Source: Motiliproteus sp965230735 (GTDB taxonomy: Bacteria; Pseudomonadota; Gammaproteobacteria; Pseudomonadales; Balneatricaceae). Taken from it: 64,000 nucleotides of DNA. Shown piece after piece: positions 43,967 through 52,794 of the stretch. Below the pieces are notes generated by a model. That model saw only the letters and a program-made list of their open reading frames with translations, did not search any database and had not been told where the DNA came from. The position numbers were made by a program, and so were the translations under genes. The first letter of the stretch is position 1, and every line of letters starts with the position of its first letter. Location of the stretch: positions 1,736,001 through 1,800,000 of the forward strand of contig NZ_OZ246016.1 of assembly GCF_965230735.1 (NCBI RefSeq), read 5' to 3'.

Positions 43967-44518
43967 ATGTACAAAATGCGAACGCCCCGGGCTTGGCTGC
44001 TGGCCATGGTATTAAGCCTGGTTTGCGGGTCGGCAATGGCGAATCAACCCTTAGAAGCCTTCTTCGGGCAGTACATTGGCCAGACATCGGAAACCGAGGA
44101 TGGAGAGTCGATTCGTCGCGACCTGAGCGTGACCATCGGTCCGACCGCCAAACAGGGCTTTTTCGTCAAATGGACCACCGTGGTTGAGAAGGCTAACAAG
44201 AAGCTCAAGCGCAAGGCCTATGAAATCAAATTCCGCCGCAGTCGGCGTGAGGGGATCTACTCGTCGGCGATGAAGACCAACGTGTTCGGCGGTCAGATTG
44301 CGTTGGACCCGCTCAAGGGAGACCCCTTTGTTTGGGCTCGAATCAAGGGTGACACTCTGACGGTTCATACCCTGGTGATCACCGAGGACGGTGGTTATGA
44401 GATGCAGGTCTATGATCGCACCCTCAATGAAAAAGGCATGCTGTTGGAATTCCACCGTTACCGCAGCGGTGATGAGTTACGTCAGGTGACTGCGCAGCTG
44501 GTTCGGGTGGCTGATTGA
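43967..44518 (+). CDS. secreted protein of unknown function coupled to an adenylate cyclase
   Basis: A 183-residue protein with a signal peptide (about 1-25, cleaved after AMA), and a mature part made mostly of beta strands. I do not recognise the family. It contains a basic patch KKLKRKAYEIKFRRSRR (about 75-91). The stop codon overlaps the TTG start of the next gene, a cyclase with a periplasmic sensor domain, so the two are made together. A role as a periplasmic partner of that cyclase is inferred from the coupling only. Confidence 0.75.
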   Translation: MYKMRTPRAWLLAMVLSLVCGSAMANQPLEAFFGQYIGQTSETEDGESIRRDLSVTIGPTAKQGFFVKWTTVVEKANKKLKRKAYEIKFRRSRREGIYSSAMKTNVFGGQIALDPLKGDPFVWARIKGDTLTVHTLVITEDGGYEMQVYDRTLNEKGMLLEFHRYRSGDELRQVTAQLVRVAD

Positions 44519-46368
44519 AGCCAGCCGTCACAATCACCTTCACCCGCCTACTGAGTGGCGGCTTTGGTCTGTTGGTACTGTTGGGTCTGGGGGTGCTGTT
44601 GTTTCTGGGGCTCAGTGGTACCCGCAGTAATACTCAGGCGCTGCTATCGGAGTTGTCGGACGAGTTGATGGCGACGGTGGTCGACCAGATCGACAGTCAG
44701 CTACAGCCGGTCGAAACTCAGCTGGATTACCTGGCCCACTCGTTAGGTTCAGCACGTTTCCCCATCGACGATAGCCAAGCCATCAGCCTGTTGTTTGAGG
44801 GCGCCCTGGCGGCGACCCCCCAGGTAACCGGTTTGTTGATGATCGATCCAGCAGGTAGACGGGTTTGGGTCGATCGTGACCAGCATGAGATCGCAATCGA
44901 TTCCTGGCTAAAGCGTCGAAGCGAACGCTTGGATGCCCTGATGCAGCAACCGCCTTCCGGTTCGCTGTGGTTGGAGCCGACCTACTCTCCGTGGCTGGGT
45001 AAGCTGGTATTACCGTTGGTGCATCCGGTTTACCGTGGGACGAGCTTTGAGGGGCTGATTATCTCGCCGATCGAGGTTTCCAATCTGTCCGATTTTGTGT
45101 CGCAGCTTTCGGTTCAGGTCGAGTCTCCGGTCTTTATCCTGTATGACAGCGATCAGGTGCTGGCGCATCCGAAACTGAATTATCTACTGGAACAGTGGGT
45201 GGAGCAGGGCGAGTTGAATGGGCGGACCAGCTACCTGCCCCAGATCGGTGAGGTCGGTGATCCGGCTCTGCAGCAGATCTGGGGGCCGAGGCGAAAACAG
45301 GAACCCTTTGTGATGCCCGAGCATGCCCAGGCATTCACACTGAGAGATTCGGAAAGCCGGCTTCTCTACCTGATCCGACCGATGCAACGTTACGGTGACA
45401 AACCCTGGGTTGTCGGCACCTATCTTGACCCCAAGCAGATTCCGGATGTGTTTCAGAGAATGTGGGATATCCTGATCGCGGGTATCGCCCTGGTGGTTGT
45501 GATTCTGCTGTTGGTGTTCTGGATCAGTCGCCGTATCGGGGCCGTGGTGGATCGTACCGTGGCCGGCTTCGATGCGGTGGGCCAGCGCCCGCTGCGGCAG
45601 GTCGAGGACCTTCCGGCCAGTCGGATTCAGGAGTTCAATCGGGTTTCTGTGGCCTTTAATCGCATGCTTGAGGGGTTGCGTCAGAACGAGACCAGCCAGC
45701 GTCTGTTCGGCCAATATGTGCCCCAGGCGATCGCCAATGAACTGCTGTTGCAGCAGGGTGAATTGAAGCCGCAGCAGTGTGAGGCGACGGTGCTGTTTTG
45801 TGATCTGGAAGGATTCACCCGTCTGTCCCAGCAGTTGGAACCCCCGCGGCTGGTAGAAACCCTCAACAGCTACTTTTCCGCCGTGGTTGATGCGATCGAG
45901 TCCCACGGCGGGGTCGTGACCCAGTTTCAGGGTGACGCGGTGCTGGCTATTTTTAATGTGCCTCTGGCCGATCCGAAGCATGCGCTCAAGGCCTGGCAAG
46001 CGGGCTGTGAAATCCTGCAAAGGGTCGAGCAGAGCCAATTCTGCGGCCAGCAATTGCATTGCCGCATCGGTATCAATAGCGGTGAGCTGGTGGCCGGTAG
46101 TGTCGGGGCTAAGCAGCGACTCAACTACACCGTCCATGGCGATGCGGTGAATCTGGCGGCACGGTTGGAGTCGATGAACAAGGTCTACGGTACCCGTCTG
46201 CTGATCAGCGAATCCACCGCCAGTCAGTTGCAGGGACAACCCCTGGCCTTTGTGGCTGAGGCGGTCGTTCGAGGCCGTGAAGGAAAGGTTCGACTCTATA
46301 CGTTGCAGGATCAGCCAGAGGATTCGCTTCAACGACAAGGCTTGAGCCAGCCGTCGACGAGGTCCTGA
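44515..46368 (+). CDS. sensory adenylate cyclase with periplasmic Cache-like domain and HAMP
   Basis: A 617-residue membrane cyclase. A helix at about 12-35 and another at about 317-340 bracket a periplasmic sensor domain of Cache type. HAMP follows, and a class III cyclase domain occupies about 395-600 with its first metal Asp in VLFCDLEGFTRLSQ, the second in TQFQGDAVLAIFN, and the SGELVAGSVGAKQRLNYTVHGDAVNLAARLE stretch in two parts near the end. It should make cAMP in response to a periplasmic ligand. The start is a TTG at 44515 with GGGTGG upstream. It is one of two class III cyclases in the window. Confidence 0.9.
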   Translation: MKPAVTITFTRLLSGGFGLLVLLGLGVLLFLGLSGTRSNTQALLSELSDELMATVVDQIDSQLQPVETQLDYLAHSLGSARFPIDDSQAISLLFEGALAATPQVTGLLMIDPAGRRVWVDRDQHEIAIDSWLKRRSERLDALMQQPPSGSLWLEPTYSPWLGKLVLPLVHPVYRGTSFEGLIISPIEVSNLSDFVSQLSVQVESPVFILYDSDQVLAHPKLNYLLEQWVEQGELNGRTSYLPQIGEVGDPALQQIWGPRRKQEPFVMPEHAQAFTLRDSESRLLYLIRPMQRYGDKPWVVGTYLDPKQIPDVFQRMWDILIAGIALVVVILLLVFWISRRIGAVVDRTVAGFDAVGQRPLRQVEDLPASRIQEFNRVSVAFNRMLEGLRQNETSQRLFGQYVPQAIANELLLQQGELKPQQCEATVLFCDLEGFTRLSQQLEPPRLVETLNSYFSAVVDAIESHGGVVTQFQGDAVLAIFNVPLADPKHALKAWQAGCEILQRVEQSQFCGQQLHCRIGINSGELVAGSVGAKQRLNYTVHGDAVNLAARLESMNKVYGTRLLISESTASQLQGQPLAFVAEAVVRGREGKVRLYTLQDQPEDSLQRQGLSQPSTRS

Positions 46369-46583
46369 GATCGATCAATAATTGAGCGATTACAACTTGA
46401 AGCCGTCAGGGTAGCGGGATAAGGTCAGCAACTTAACCCCGCGTGTAAGGCTTCGCACCCGGCCCTGGATGATTGCGATAAGTGCTCCGTGTCCGGGTCA
46501 GTCCGGGGCGATCAGGTTCGTTTCAGAACCTAAGGTTTGCGTCTTTAAGCCTGAATGTTGCGGGTCCCTTTGAGGGGGTCAGG
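46369..46583 (+). promoter_or_regulatory. 215-bp leader before the hemerythrin-GGDEF gene
   Basis: This region is GC-rich and full of short inverted repeats, for example AGGTTC-GTTTCA-GAACCT near 46519-46536 and CCGG-GTCAGT-CCGG near 46494-46507. An open frame from 46482 crosses it, but its residues do not look conserved. The known GEMM c-di-GMP riboswitch consensus is not recognised. It may be a structured leader, but this is not proven. Confidence 0.4.
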
Positions 46584-48776
46584 ATGCCGGTTATCGAATG
46601 GAATGACGGCTTGAGTGTTGGTGTCGAGGAGATCGACAACGATCACAAGACGTTGATTACGCTGATTAATGATCTCTTTGTCGCGTTGGAGGCGGGTGAT
46701 ACCCAACGCAGCATCGAAGTCAGTTTTGATCGGCTTGAGGAGTATATCCACCGCCATTTCCGCCGGGAAGAGGCGTTGATGGCGCAGTACCAGTACCCTG
46801 ATCGGGACAGCCATCAATCCCAGCACCACAATTTTACCGAGAAAGTACGGGCGCTGAAGGCGGAACTGCTCAGTGCCAGCTCCCGTGAAGTGACCGAGAA
46901 GGCGATCGATTTTCTGACCCAGTGGTTGATTCATCATATCGTCGCCGAAGACACCAAACTCGCCCAACTGATCAAGACAGCCCGGGAGCAGAAGCAGCCG
47001 GGCTGGGGTGGCTTCGCGGCGCGCTTTTCCCGGGCGGTGCCGTTTCGAACCCGCGTGCTGTTGACCGCTCTGATTCCCACGCTGGGGATGGTGTGCCTCA
47101 GCCTCTATATCATGCTTCACAGCGCCGGCAAGGTGAGTGCGCTGAGTGACCTGGAATCTCTCTACCAACTGGTCGATGAATCCAGCCATCTGGTCCATGC
47201 ATTACAGGCCGAACGCGGTTTGAGTATTGGTCTGGTGGCAACCCAACCTGGGCGTCTATTAGACCGGCTACAAGTGCTTCGAAGCGACTCCGACGCCTCT
47301 ATCCAGCGCTTTAAGACACATCTGAATCAGCTCCAGCAACACAGCCAGTATCCTTTTCTGCCTCGATTGAGCGATTTGTTGGTCCAACGCACCGATGAAC
47401 TGGCTCAAGTTCGACTTGCCGTCGACAACCAGGTGCTGGCCAGTGCAGAGATTAAGGCGTATTACACCGCTTATATCGAGGAACTGTTGCAGATTGCAAA
47501 CCAAATGAGCCATGTCCAGATGCCCAGTGTGATCGGCCATTCGATCAGTGCTTATCTTTCCCTGATCTACTACAAGGAGAAGCTGGGGCTTGAGAGGGCA
47601 GCAGGGCTTAAGGCGATTGAAGGTGGCGAGCTGCAAGGGGATAACCGGCACCAGTTCGATCAACTGTTGGGAGAGCAGAAGGCGTTGTTGCAGGTTTTCT
47701 ACAACGAAGCTCCGGCCGTTCTGAGCGACTTGTTGGAGGCTGATCAGCACACGGCTGTGAGTGAAAAAGTGATGCGCCTGCAGCAGCAACTGCTGGACGG
47801 GGTCGATCAGAATAGCCTGGCGTCGATCAACGGGGATGACTGGTGGGAGAGCTTTACCGCTCGGATGAATCAATTGCAGACGGTGTTGGACCAACTGTCT
47901 CAGACCATCGTGCAGCAGTCACAGCGGTTTAAAAACGAGCAGGAGCGGATCATGTGGGTCACGGTGCTGCTGACCGGCCTGTTCCTTGCCCTGTTGTGGT
48001 GGCTTTCGCGGCTGCTGACTCGTAGCGTGATCGAACCGGTCGAGAGGGTCACCGAGGCGCTGAGTCGCCTTGCAGGGGGCGATCAGACGGTGCTGCTGAG
48101 TGATGCCCTGGCCGATGATGAGCTGCGCCATATCCTGAGCGCCTACGAGCGCTGCCGGGTTGAGATTCTGCAGGGTTCCTACGATGAAGCCAGAAGCTAT
48201 CTGAACGAGCAGAAAGCCGATCGTTATCGCACCCTGTCATCGGTGGACCCGCTGACCGGCCTCTTCAATCGACGCCGCTTTAACGAGCTGGGACAGGTGG
48301 AGTTGGAACGGGCGGTGCGTTTCAACACGCCGATCACGGTGTTGATCATCGACGTGGACAAATTTAAGCAGGTTAATGATCGATTCGGCCATCACTTCGG
48401 TGATCGGGTCCTGCAGGGAATCAGCCATGCGCTGGAACGCCAGGCCCGCAGCTCAGATATTCTGGCGCGTATCGGCGGTGAAGAGTTCGCCATGTTGTTG
48501 CCGCAAACGCAATTGGACATGGCTCGACCGTTGGTTGAGCGTCTGCTGCAGCAGGTTCGGGTGCTGGAGTTTGAATGCGACGGTCAGCGACTATCCACGA
48601 CCATCAGCATCGGTGTGGTCATGTGGGATGGCTGCCATCGCGATGGCCTGTTGTCCTGGCTGTTGAATCAAGCCGACCAAGCCCTCTATCAGGCCAAGCA
48701 GCAGGGGCGTGACTGTTATCGCGAAGTGGGGACGGACAGCGAAGCCGACGAATCGGAAGTGAATACCTCAACCTGA
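46584..48776 (+). CDS. hemerythrin-NIT-HAMP-GGDEF diguanylate cyclase
   Basis: A 730-residue protein. I place the start at the ATG at 46584, after GAGGGGGTCAGG. The first 140 residues are a bacteriohemerythrin: the first His in NDHKTL, HFRREEAL (H-x-x-x-E), HQSQH (H-x-x-x-H) and HIVAED (H-x-x-x-x-D), the complete di-iron set. A transmembrane helix (about 155-175) leads to a periplasmic NIT domain (nitrate/nitrite-type sensor) to about residue 455, a second helix, HAMP, and a GGDEF domain with GGEEF and an RxxD I-site five residues upstream. It can thus combine an O2 or NO cue with an anion cue to set c-di-GMP. It is the only gene in its unit. Confidence 0.9.
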   Translation: MPVIEWNDGLSVGVEEIDNDHKTLITLINDLFVALEAGDTQRSIEVSFDRLEEYIHRHFRREEALMAQYQYPDRDSHQSQHHNFTEKVRALKAELLSASSREVTEKAIDFLTQWLIHHIVAEDTKLAQLIKTAREQKQPGWGGFAARFSRAVPFRTRVLLTALIPTLGMVCLSLYIMLHSAGKVSALSDLESLYQLVDESSHLVHALQAERGLSIGLVATQPGRLLDRLQVLRSDSDASIQRFKTHLNQLQQHSQYPFLPRLSDLLVQRTDELAQVRLAVDNQVLASAEIKAYYTAYIEELLQIANQMSHVQMPSVIGHSISAYLSLIYYKEKLGLERAAGLKAIEGGELQGDNRHQFDQLLGEQKALLQVFYNEAPAVLSDLLEADQHTAVSEKVMRLQQQLLDGVDQNSLASINGDDWWESFTARMNQLQTVLDQLSQTIVQQSQRFKNEQERIMWVTVLLTGLFLALLWWLSRLLTRSVIEPVERVTEALSRLAGGDQTVLLSDALADDELRHILSAYERCRVEILQGSYDEARSYLNEQKADRYRTLSSVDPLTGLFNRRRFNELGQVELERAVRFNTPITVLIIDVDKFKQVNDRFGHHFGDRVLQGISHALERQARSSDILARIGGEEFAMLLPQTQLDMARPLVERLLQQVRVLEFECDGQRLSTTISIGVVMWDGCHRDGLLSWLLNQADQALYQAKQQGRDCYREVGTDSEADESEVNTST

Positions 48777-48801
48777 ACCGCCCTGCCGATGGCAGGGCGG
48801 T
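48777..48801. terminator. bidirectional hairpin between convergent genes
   Basis: A perfect 11-bp inverted repeat, ACCGCCCTGCC with a 3-base loop, begins right after the stop of the GGDEF gene and ends 19 bases before the tal stop. No T-run follows on either strand, so it is a hairpin that may act as a weak or Rho-assisted terminator. Confidence 0.6.
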
Positions 48802-48820
48802 GTCGAGATCAAGTGTCGGA

Positions 48821-49771
48821 TCAGCTCTGCAGCAGTTGTTCCAGTTTGATCTGGTCGGCGGTGAAGTTACGGATTCCTTCGGCCAGTTTTTCGGTGGCCA
48901 TCGCATCCTCGTTCATCATCCAACGGAACTGGGCTTCGTTGAGGCTCAGCTTGGTTTGCTCAGCGCCGGTCTTCGCCGGGTCCAGCTTGCGCTCGATGTG
49001 CCCCTCGGTGGAAGCCAGCTCGTCCAGCAGCTGCGGGCTGATGGTCAGACGGTCGCAGCCGGCCAGCTCGATAATCTCACCGCTGTTGCGGAAGCTGGCG
49101 CCCATGACCACCGTGTTGTAGCCGTGCTGCTTGTAGTAATTGAAGATCTTGGAGACCGACAGTACGCCCGGATCTTCCGCTGCCGGGTAGCTGTCGCGAC
49201 CGGTGTCTTTCTTGTACCAGTCCAGAATACGTCCGACGAACGGGGAGATCAGATAGACGCCGGCCTCGGCGCAGGCCACCGCCTGGGCGAAACCGAACAG
49301 CAGCGTCAGGTTGCAGTTGATCCCCTCGGTTTCCAGCTGGCGGGCGGCCTGGATACCTTCCCAGGTGGAGGCGATCTTGATCAGCACCCGTTCCTTGCCG
49401 ATGCCGGCTTCCTCGTACAGGCGGATCAGGCCGCGGGCCCGCTCGATGGTGGCCTGTGTGTCGAAGGACAGGCGCGCATCGACCTCGGTGGAGATCCGTC
49501 CCGGAATCACCTTCAGGATCTGCTCACCGAAGCTGACCGCCAGTTTGTCGGCCATCAGGTTCAGGGCGCTGGTCTGGCTCAGGTTCTGGCGCTCGACCCA
49601 GGTGCGGGTCTGGTCCAGCAGGGGGCGATACTGCTCCTGCTGAACGGCCTTGAGGATCAACGACGGGTTGGTGGTCGCATCTTCCGGGGTGTAGCACTCG
49701 ATGGCGGCAAATTCACCGGTATCGGCGACTACCGTGGTCATGGCTTTAAGCTGTTCGAGCAGGTTTGACAT
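48821..49771 (-). CDS. tal: transaldolase
   Basis: A 316-residue TalB-type transaldolase of the pentose phosphate pathway, transferring a dihydroxyacetone unit from sedoheptulose 7-phosphate to glyceraldehyde 3-phosphate. The Schiff-base Lys132 (in LIKIAST), Asp17 and Glu96 are at exactly the positions of the E. coli enzyme. The length is the family standard. A good AGAGAG site precedes the ATG at 49771. The dusA gene lies 75 bases upstream on the same strand and may be co-transcribed. Confidence 0.97.
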   Translation of the reverse strand: MSNLLEQLKAMTTVVADTGEFAAIECYTPEDATTNPSLILKAVQQEQYRPLLDQTRTWVERQNLSQTSALNLMADKLAVSFGEQILKVIPGRISTEVDARLSFDTQATIERARGLIRLYEEAGIGKERVLIKIASTWEGIQAARQLETEGINCNLTLLFGFAQAVACAEAGVYLISPFVGRILDWYKKDTGRDSYPAAEDPGVLSVSKIFNYYKQHGYNTVVMGASFRNSGEIIELAGCDRLTISPQLLDELASTEGHIERKLDPAKTGAEQTKLSLNEAQFRWMMNEDAMATEKLAEGIRNFTADQIKLEQLLQS

Positions 49772-49846
49772 TCCAGGTCTCTCTTATCGTAAAAATGTAC
49801 ATCGAGGCCATCTGTCATCGGCGGCCTCCAGGTGATCTTTAAGGCT

Positions 49847-50857
49847 TCAGGCGGCAAACAGGTCGGGTTTGACCAGCGCCAGGGCCTGTTTCAGAACGCC
49901 GACATCGGCGCCCGGTTTAAACGCATTTTCGCTGACATAACGGCGGAAGCGTCGTGCTCCCGGCTGACCCTGATAAAGCCCCAGCAGGTGGCGGGCAATC
50001 CAGCCCAGTTGCGCACCGCTGGCCAATTGCTGCTCGCAATAATCACACAACTCAAGCAGCATGGCGTCCAGTTCCACAGCATCGCCGCCAAACAGGGCTT
50101 GGTCAACCTCGGCCAGCATCAGCGGGTTCTGATAGGCCTCACGACCCACCATCACACCGTCGAGGTGTTGCAGGTGTTGTTGGCACTCTTCCAGGGTCTT
50201 GATGCCGCCGTTGATGATGATCTCAAGCTCGGAGTAATCCTGCTTCAAGGTATAGACCCGCTCGTAATCCAGCGGCGGAATCTCGCGGTTCTGCTTCGGG
50301 CTCAGGCCCTTCAGGATCGCTTTGCGGGCATGGACGATAAAGGTACTGCAGCCGGCCTCGGCCACCGGCTCGATAAAGCGGCGCAGGAACTCGTAACTGT
50401 CCTGATCATCGATGCCGATTCGGTGTTTGATGGTAACCGGAACCGAAGTCACCGCCTTCATCGCGCTGACGCATTTGGCCACCAGCTCCGGTTGCGCCAT
50501 CAAGCAGGCGCCGAACATACCGTTCTGAACCCGGTCGCTGGGGCAACCGACGTTCAGATTGATCTCATCGTATCCCCATTGCTCCGCCAATCGCGCACAC
50601 TCGGCCAATGCCTGCGGGTCGCTTCCCCCAAGTTGCAACGCTAGTGGATGCTCGGCTTCGTTGAACAGCAGGAAGCGCTCGGCTCCGCCGTGCAGGATCG
50701 CACCGGTGGTGACCATCTCGGTGTACAGCAGCGCATGCTGGCTCAGCAAACGATGGAAGTAGCGACAGTGGCGGTCGGTCCAATCCAGCATCGGGGCGAC
50801 GCAGAAGCGGCGAGAAAGTTCTATGGGTGAAGCGGCAGGAGAACAGGTTTGAATCAT
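49847..50857 (-). CDS. dusA: tRNA-dihydrouridine(20/20a) synthase DusA
   Basis: A 336-residue FMN-dependent enzyme that reduces uridine 20 and 20a in tRNA D-loops. The N-terminal APMLDWTDRH and the catalytic segment NLNVGCPSDRV (Cys105, proton donor) are typical of DusA, and VMVGREAYQNP near residue 231 marks the phosphate-binding region. The length and sequence match proteobacterial DusA. The next gene on the same strand is tal. Confidence 0.96.
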   Translation of the reverse strand: MIQTCSPAASPIELSRRFCVAPMLDWTDRHCRYFHRLLSQHALLYTEMVTTGAILHGGAERFLLFNEAEHPLALQLGGSDPQALAECARLAEQWGYDEINLNVGCPSDRVQNGMFGACLMAQPELVAKCVSAMKAVTSVPVTIKHRIGIDDQDSYEFLRRFIEPVAEAGCSTFIVHARKAILKGLSPKQNREIPPLDYERVYTLKQDYSELEIIINGGIKTLEECQQHLQHLDGVMVGREAYQNPLMLAEVDQALFGGDAVELDAMLLELCDYCEQQLASGAQLGWIARHLLGLYQGQPGARRFRRYVSENAFKPGADVGVLKQALALVKPDLFAA

Positions 50858-51079
50858 GGGGTACAGCGTTCAGTGGGAATGAGAGCCGATTATACACGGC
50901 CCTTTGTGACAAGGCTCGAAATGACGCTTGGCGTTCCTGTTTGTTGATGATTTATGGCTTTTTAAAAATAAAAGCATGGGCTAGATTGTGAAGAATCAAT
51001 TGATGCATTAGCGAAGTTCATTGATAACGCCTTCAACTGTACAGGCCTCTCTCGATGGCAGTCGTTGTGAGTATCAATT
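50858..51079. other. 222-bp AT-rich intergenic region
   Basis: No gene is visible. The region is AT-richer than its surroundings and leads into the remnant of a solute-binding gene. No clear promoter or repeat was found. Confidence 0.4.
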
Positions 51080-51664
51080 ATGGCATCTGGCATTCCGAAG
51101 CTTCTCAGACGACTCTCCCGACTATTCCTTGCTGGTGTGATTGTCGTAGCTCATATGGGAGCCGTACAGGCGTCAGATCAGGTTACGCTTCAATTACGCT
51201 GGGTCCACCAGTTTCAGTTTGCCGGGTATTACGCTGCTCTAGAAAAAGGCTATTACGCTGACGAAGGCCTATCCGTAGAAATACGTGCAGCTGGCCCAAA
51301 CCGTCCTACCCCATTGGAAGCGGTAGTTGAAGGAAACGCTCATTATGGCGTTGGAAATTCAGGCCTGGTTGCCGCTTATCACAAGGGAGCTCCGGTGGTG
51401 GCGCTGGCCGCGATTTTACAACGCTCTCCGAGCGTATGGCTTTCACTCAAAAGTGAGAACCTAAACACACCGCTTGAGCTGGCTCGTCATCGACTGGTGG
51501 CGATTCAGTTAGCTTTGATTGTGGCTCCAGATAGAGTTTTTTTTGATCGCCACACCGTTACTGTCATGCAACTTCGGGTCAGCCTGAGCTGTTCTAGATC
51601 GCCCCGACTCTGCTTGTTCACTTTAAATGCTGAAGCGGATGTAGGGGGGCGGTTGGTAGAGTAA
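51080..51664 (+). pseudogene. truncated NMT1/THI5-like solute-binding domain gene
   Basis: The first 145 residues make a secreted NMT1-type periplasmic domain: a signal peptide to about residue 31, then VTLQLRWVHQFQFAGYYAALEKGYY, which is given here in two parts of the pattern (VTLQLRWVHQ and FAGYYAALEKGYY), and VGNSGLVAAYHKGAPVVALAAI. Family similarity stops abruptly near LELARHRLVAI at about 51510, and the following 50 residues look like random translation. Proteins with this domain are often part of sensor kinases or cyclases, so a larger gene was probably broken by a deletion or insertion. The 3' boundary of the remnant is not certain. Confidence 0.75.
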
Positions 51665-51755
51665 AGGATATGTTGGAATGTGAGCAATTCAACAAATCAT
51701 TCCAGAAACATGGGCTGTATCACAACTAGAAAAATTGCCGGCAACAGCTGAGCGG

Positions 51756-52544
51756 TTACTCTAATCTGCTGCCCGTCGGTGTTGCTAGCTGGTAGTAGCG
51801 TACGAGCAGTTGATCATACCGTCCTGTCGCTTTGATCTGATCCAGTTTGGTCTGCCACAGCGCGATCAGGCTGTCTGAGGTATCGGTTGAAAAAGCCAGA
51901 TAGCCGTCGGTGGCATAAAGAGGGACTTTGGTATTGGCGATCGAATCTGCTCCGGTTTGGGTCTGCAGGCGCATCTGCGGTTCCAGGTCATCCCCCAGCG
52001 TGGTTAGCGATACCCGTTTGAGTTTGAGCATCTCCCAACAGCTCTCGTAGGAGTCGGCGGCGATCAGATTGTCAAAGCCGTTGGCGCGTAGATATTGGGC
52101 ATGGGCGTTGCCACGATAAATGCAGATCGCATCAACGTGGCGAGCATCTTCCAGACGGCGGATGCCGGTGGGCGAGGTGACATTTTGGTAAAACGCCACG
52201 GTGTTCGATAGCAGCGGGCCAACCCACTTGAAATGAGGTTCGCGTTGCGGGGTTCGGCTCAAATTAAACAACGCGCTACGCTGTTGGTTTCTCAGGGTTC
52301 GGATGCCCCTCTCTAGGGGAATCGGCTGAATCTTGGGGGCTTGACCGATCCCTAGCATCAGCTGGCGAACCAGCTCGACCAGAAAGGCGCGTCGCCCTGC
52401 GTGTGGCAGCCCTCTCATCTCGCCGTCCGAGTCGATTTCGGTGGCTTGTTCCGCGCTATGGGTATAGACCATGATCATTTCGGCCTGTGTGCTGATTGGC
52501 CCGATCAGTAGGATTAGCGAAAGCAAAAAACGCTGTATAACCAC
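51756..52544 (-). CDS. periplasmic solute-binding protein (SBP_bac_3-like)
   Basis: A 262-residue secreted protein with a signal peptide (about 1-21, cleaved after TQA). The two-lobed fold shows a typical pattern of IPLERGIRTLRN and RHVDAICIYRGNAHAQYL. It stands alone without transporter genes, as with many SBP_bac_3 proteins in this class that may only sense or scavenge. Function is unknown. It lies next to the NMT1 remnant but on the opposite strand. Confidence 0.75.
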   Translation of the reverse strand: MVIQRFLLSLILLIGPISTQAEMIMVYTHSAEQATEIDSDGEMRGLPHAGRRAFLVELVRQLMLGIGQAPKIQPIPLERGIRTLRNQQRSALFNLSRTPQREPHFKWVGPLLSNTVAFYQNVTSPTGIRRLEDARHVDAICIYRGNAHAQYLRANGFDNLIAADSYESCWEMLKLKRVSLTTLGDDLEPQMRLQTQTGADSIANTKVPLYATDGYLAFSTDTSDSLIALWQTKLDQIKATGRYDQLLVRYYQLATPTGSRLE

Positions 52545-52794
52545 GCCGTAACTCCCGGAATCTGATTACGTAATTTCGTTGCTCCTCTGTCAGTGTAGTG
52601 CGTTCGTGTTTTGTGGCGGGTAACTAGTTTGCCATCACGGTATCGCAAAAACCGGGTCCATCTCCACCAAGCTAATCGCTACCTGATGTCAGCCAACCCG
52701 GCACCGAGCTGGGCTGCCGGGTTGGCGATAACGGCGCTGCCCGGTCCGACAGTGAAGATAAAAGCCAAGTTGTATAGCACCGTAGAGTGTCGAT
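52545..52794. other. 250-bp intergenic region with a strong hairpin
   Basis: No gene is supported. A 12-bp inverted repeat GCCAACCCGGCA pairs with TGCCGGGTTGGC across an 11-base loop at 52692-52726. It lies about 70 bases after the BKACE gene stop on the minus strand and has no T-run, so it may be a terminator that needs Rho, or an RNA-stability hairpin. Confidence 0.55.

Noticed and set aside
46369..46583. c-di-GMP (GEMM) riboswitch
   Set aside because: The conserved GEMM blocks are not present in the expected order.
46482..46583. N-terminal extension of the hemerythrin-GGDEF protein
   Set aside because: The hemerythrin domain begins at the ATG at 46584, which has a strong purine-rich site just upstream.
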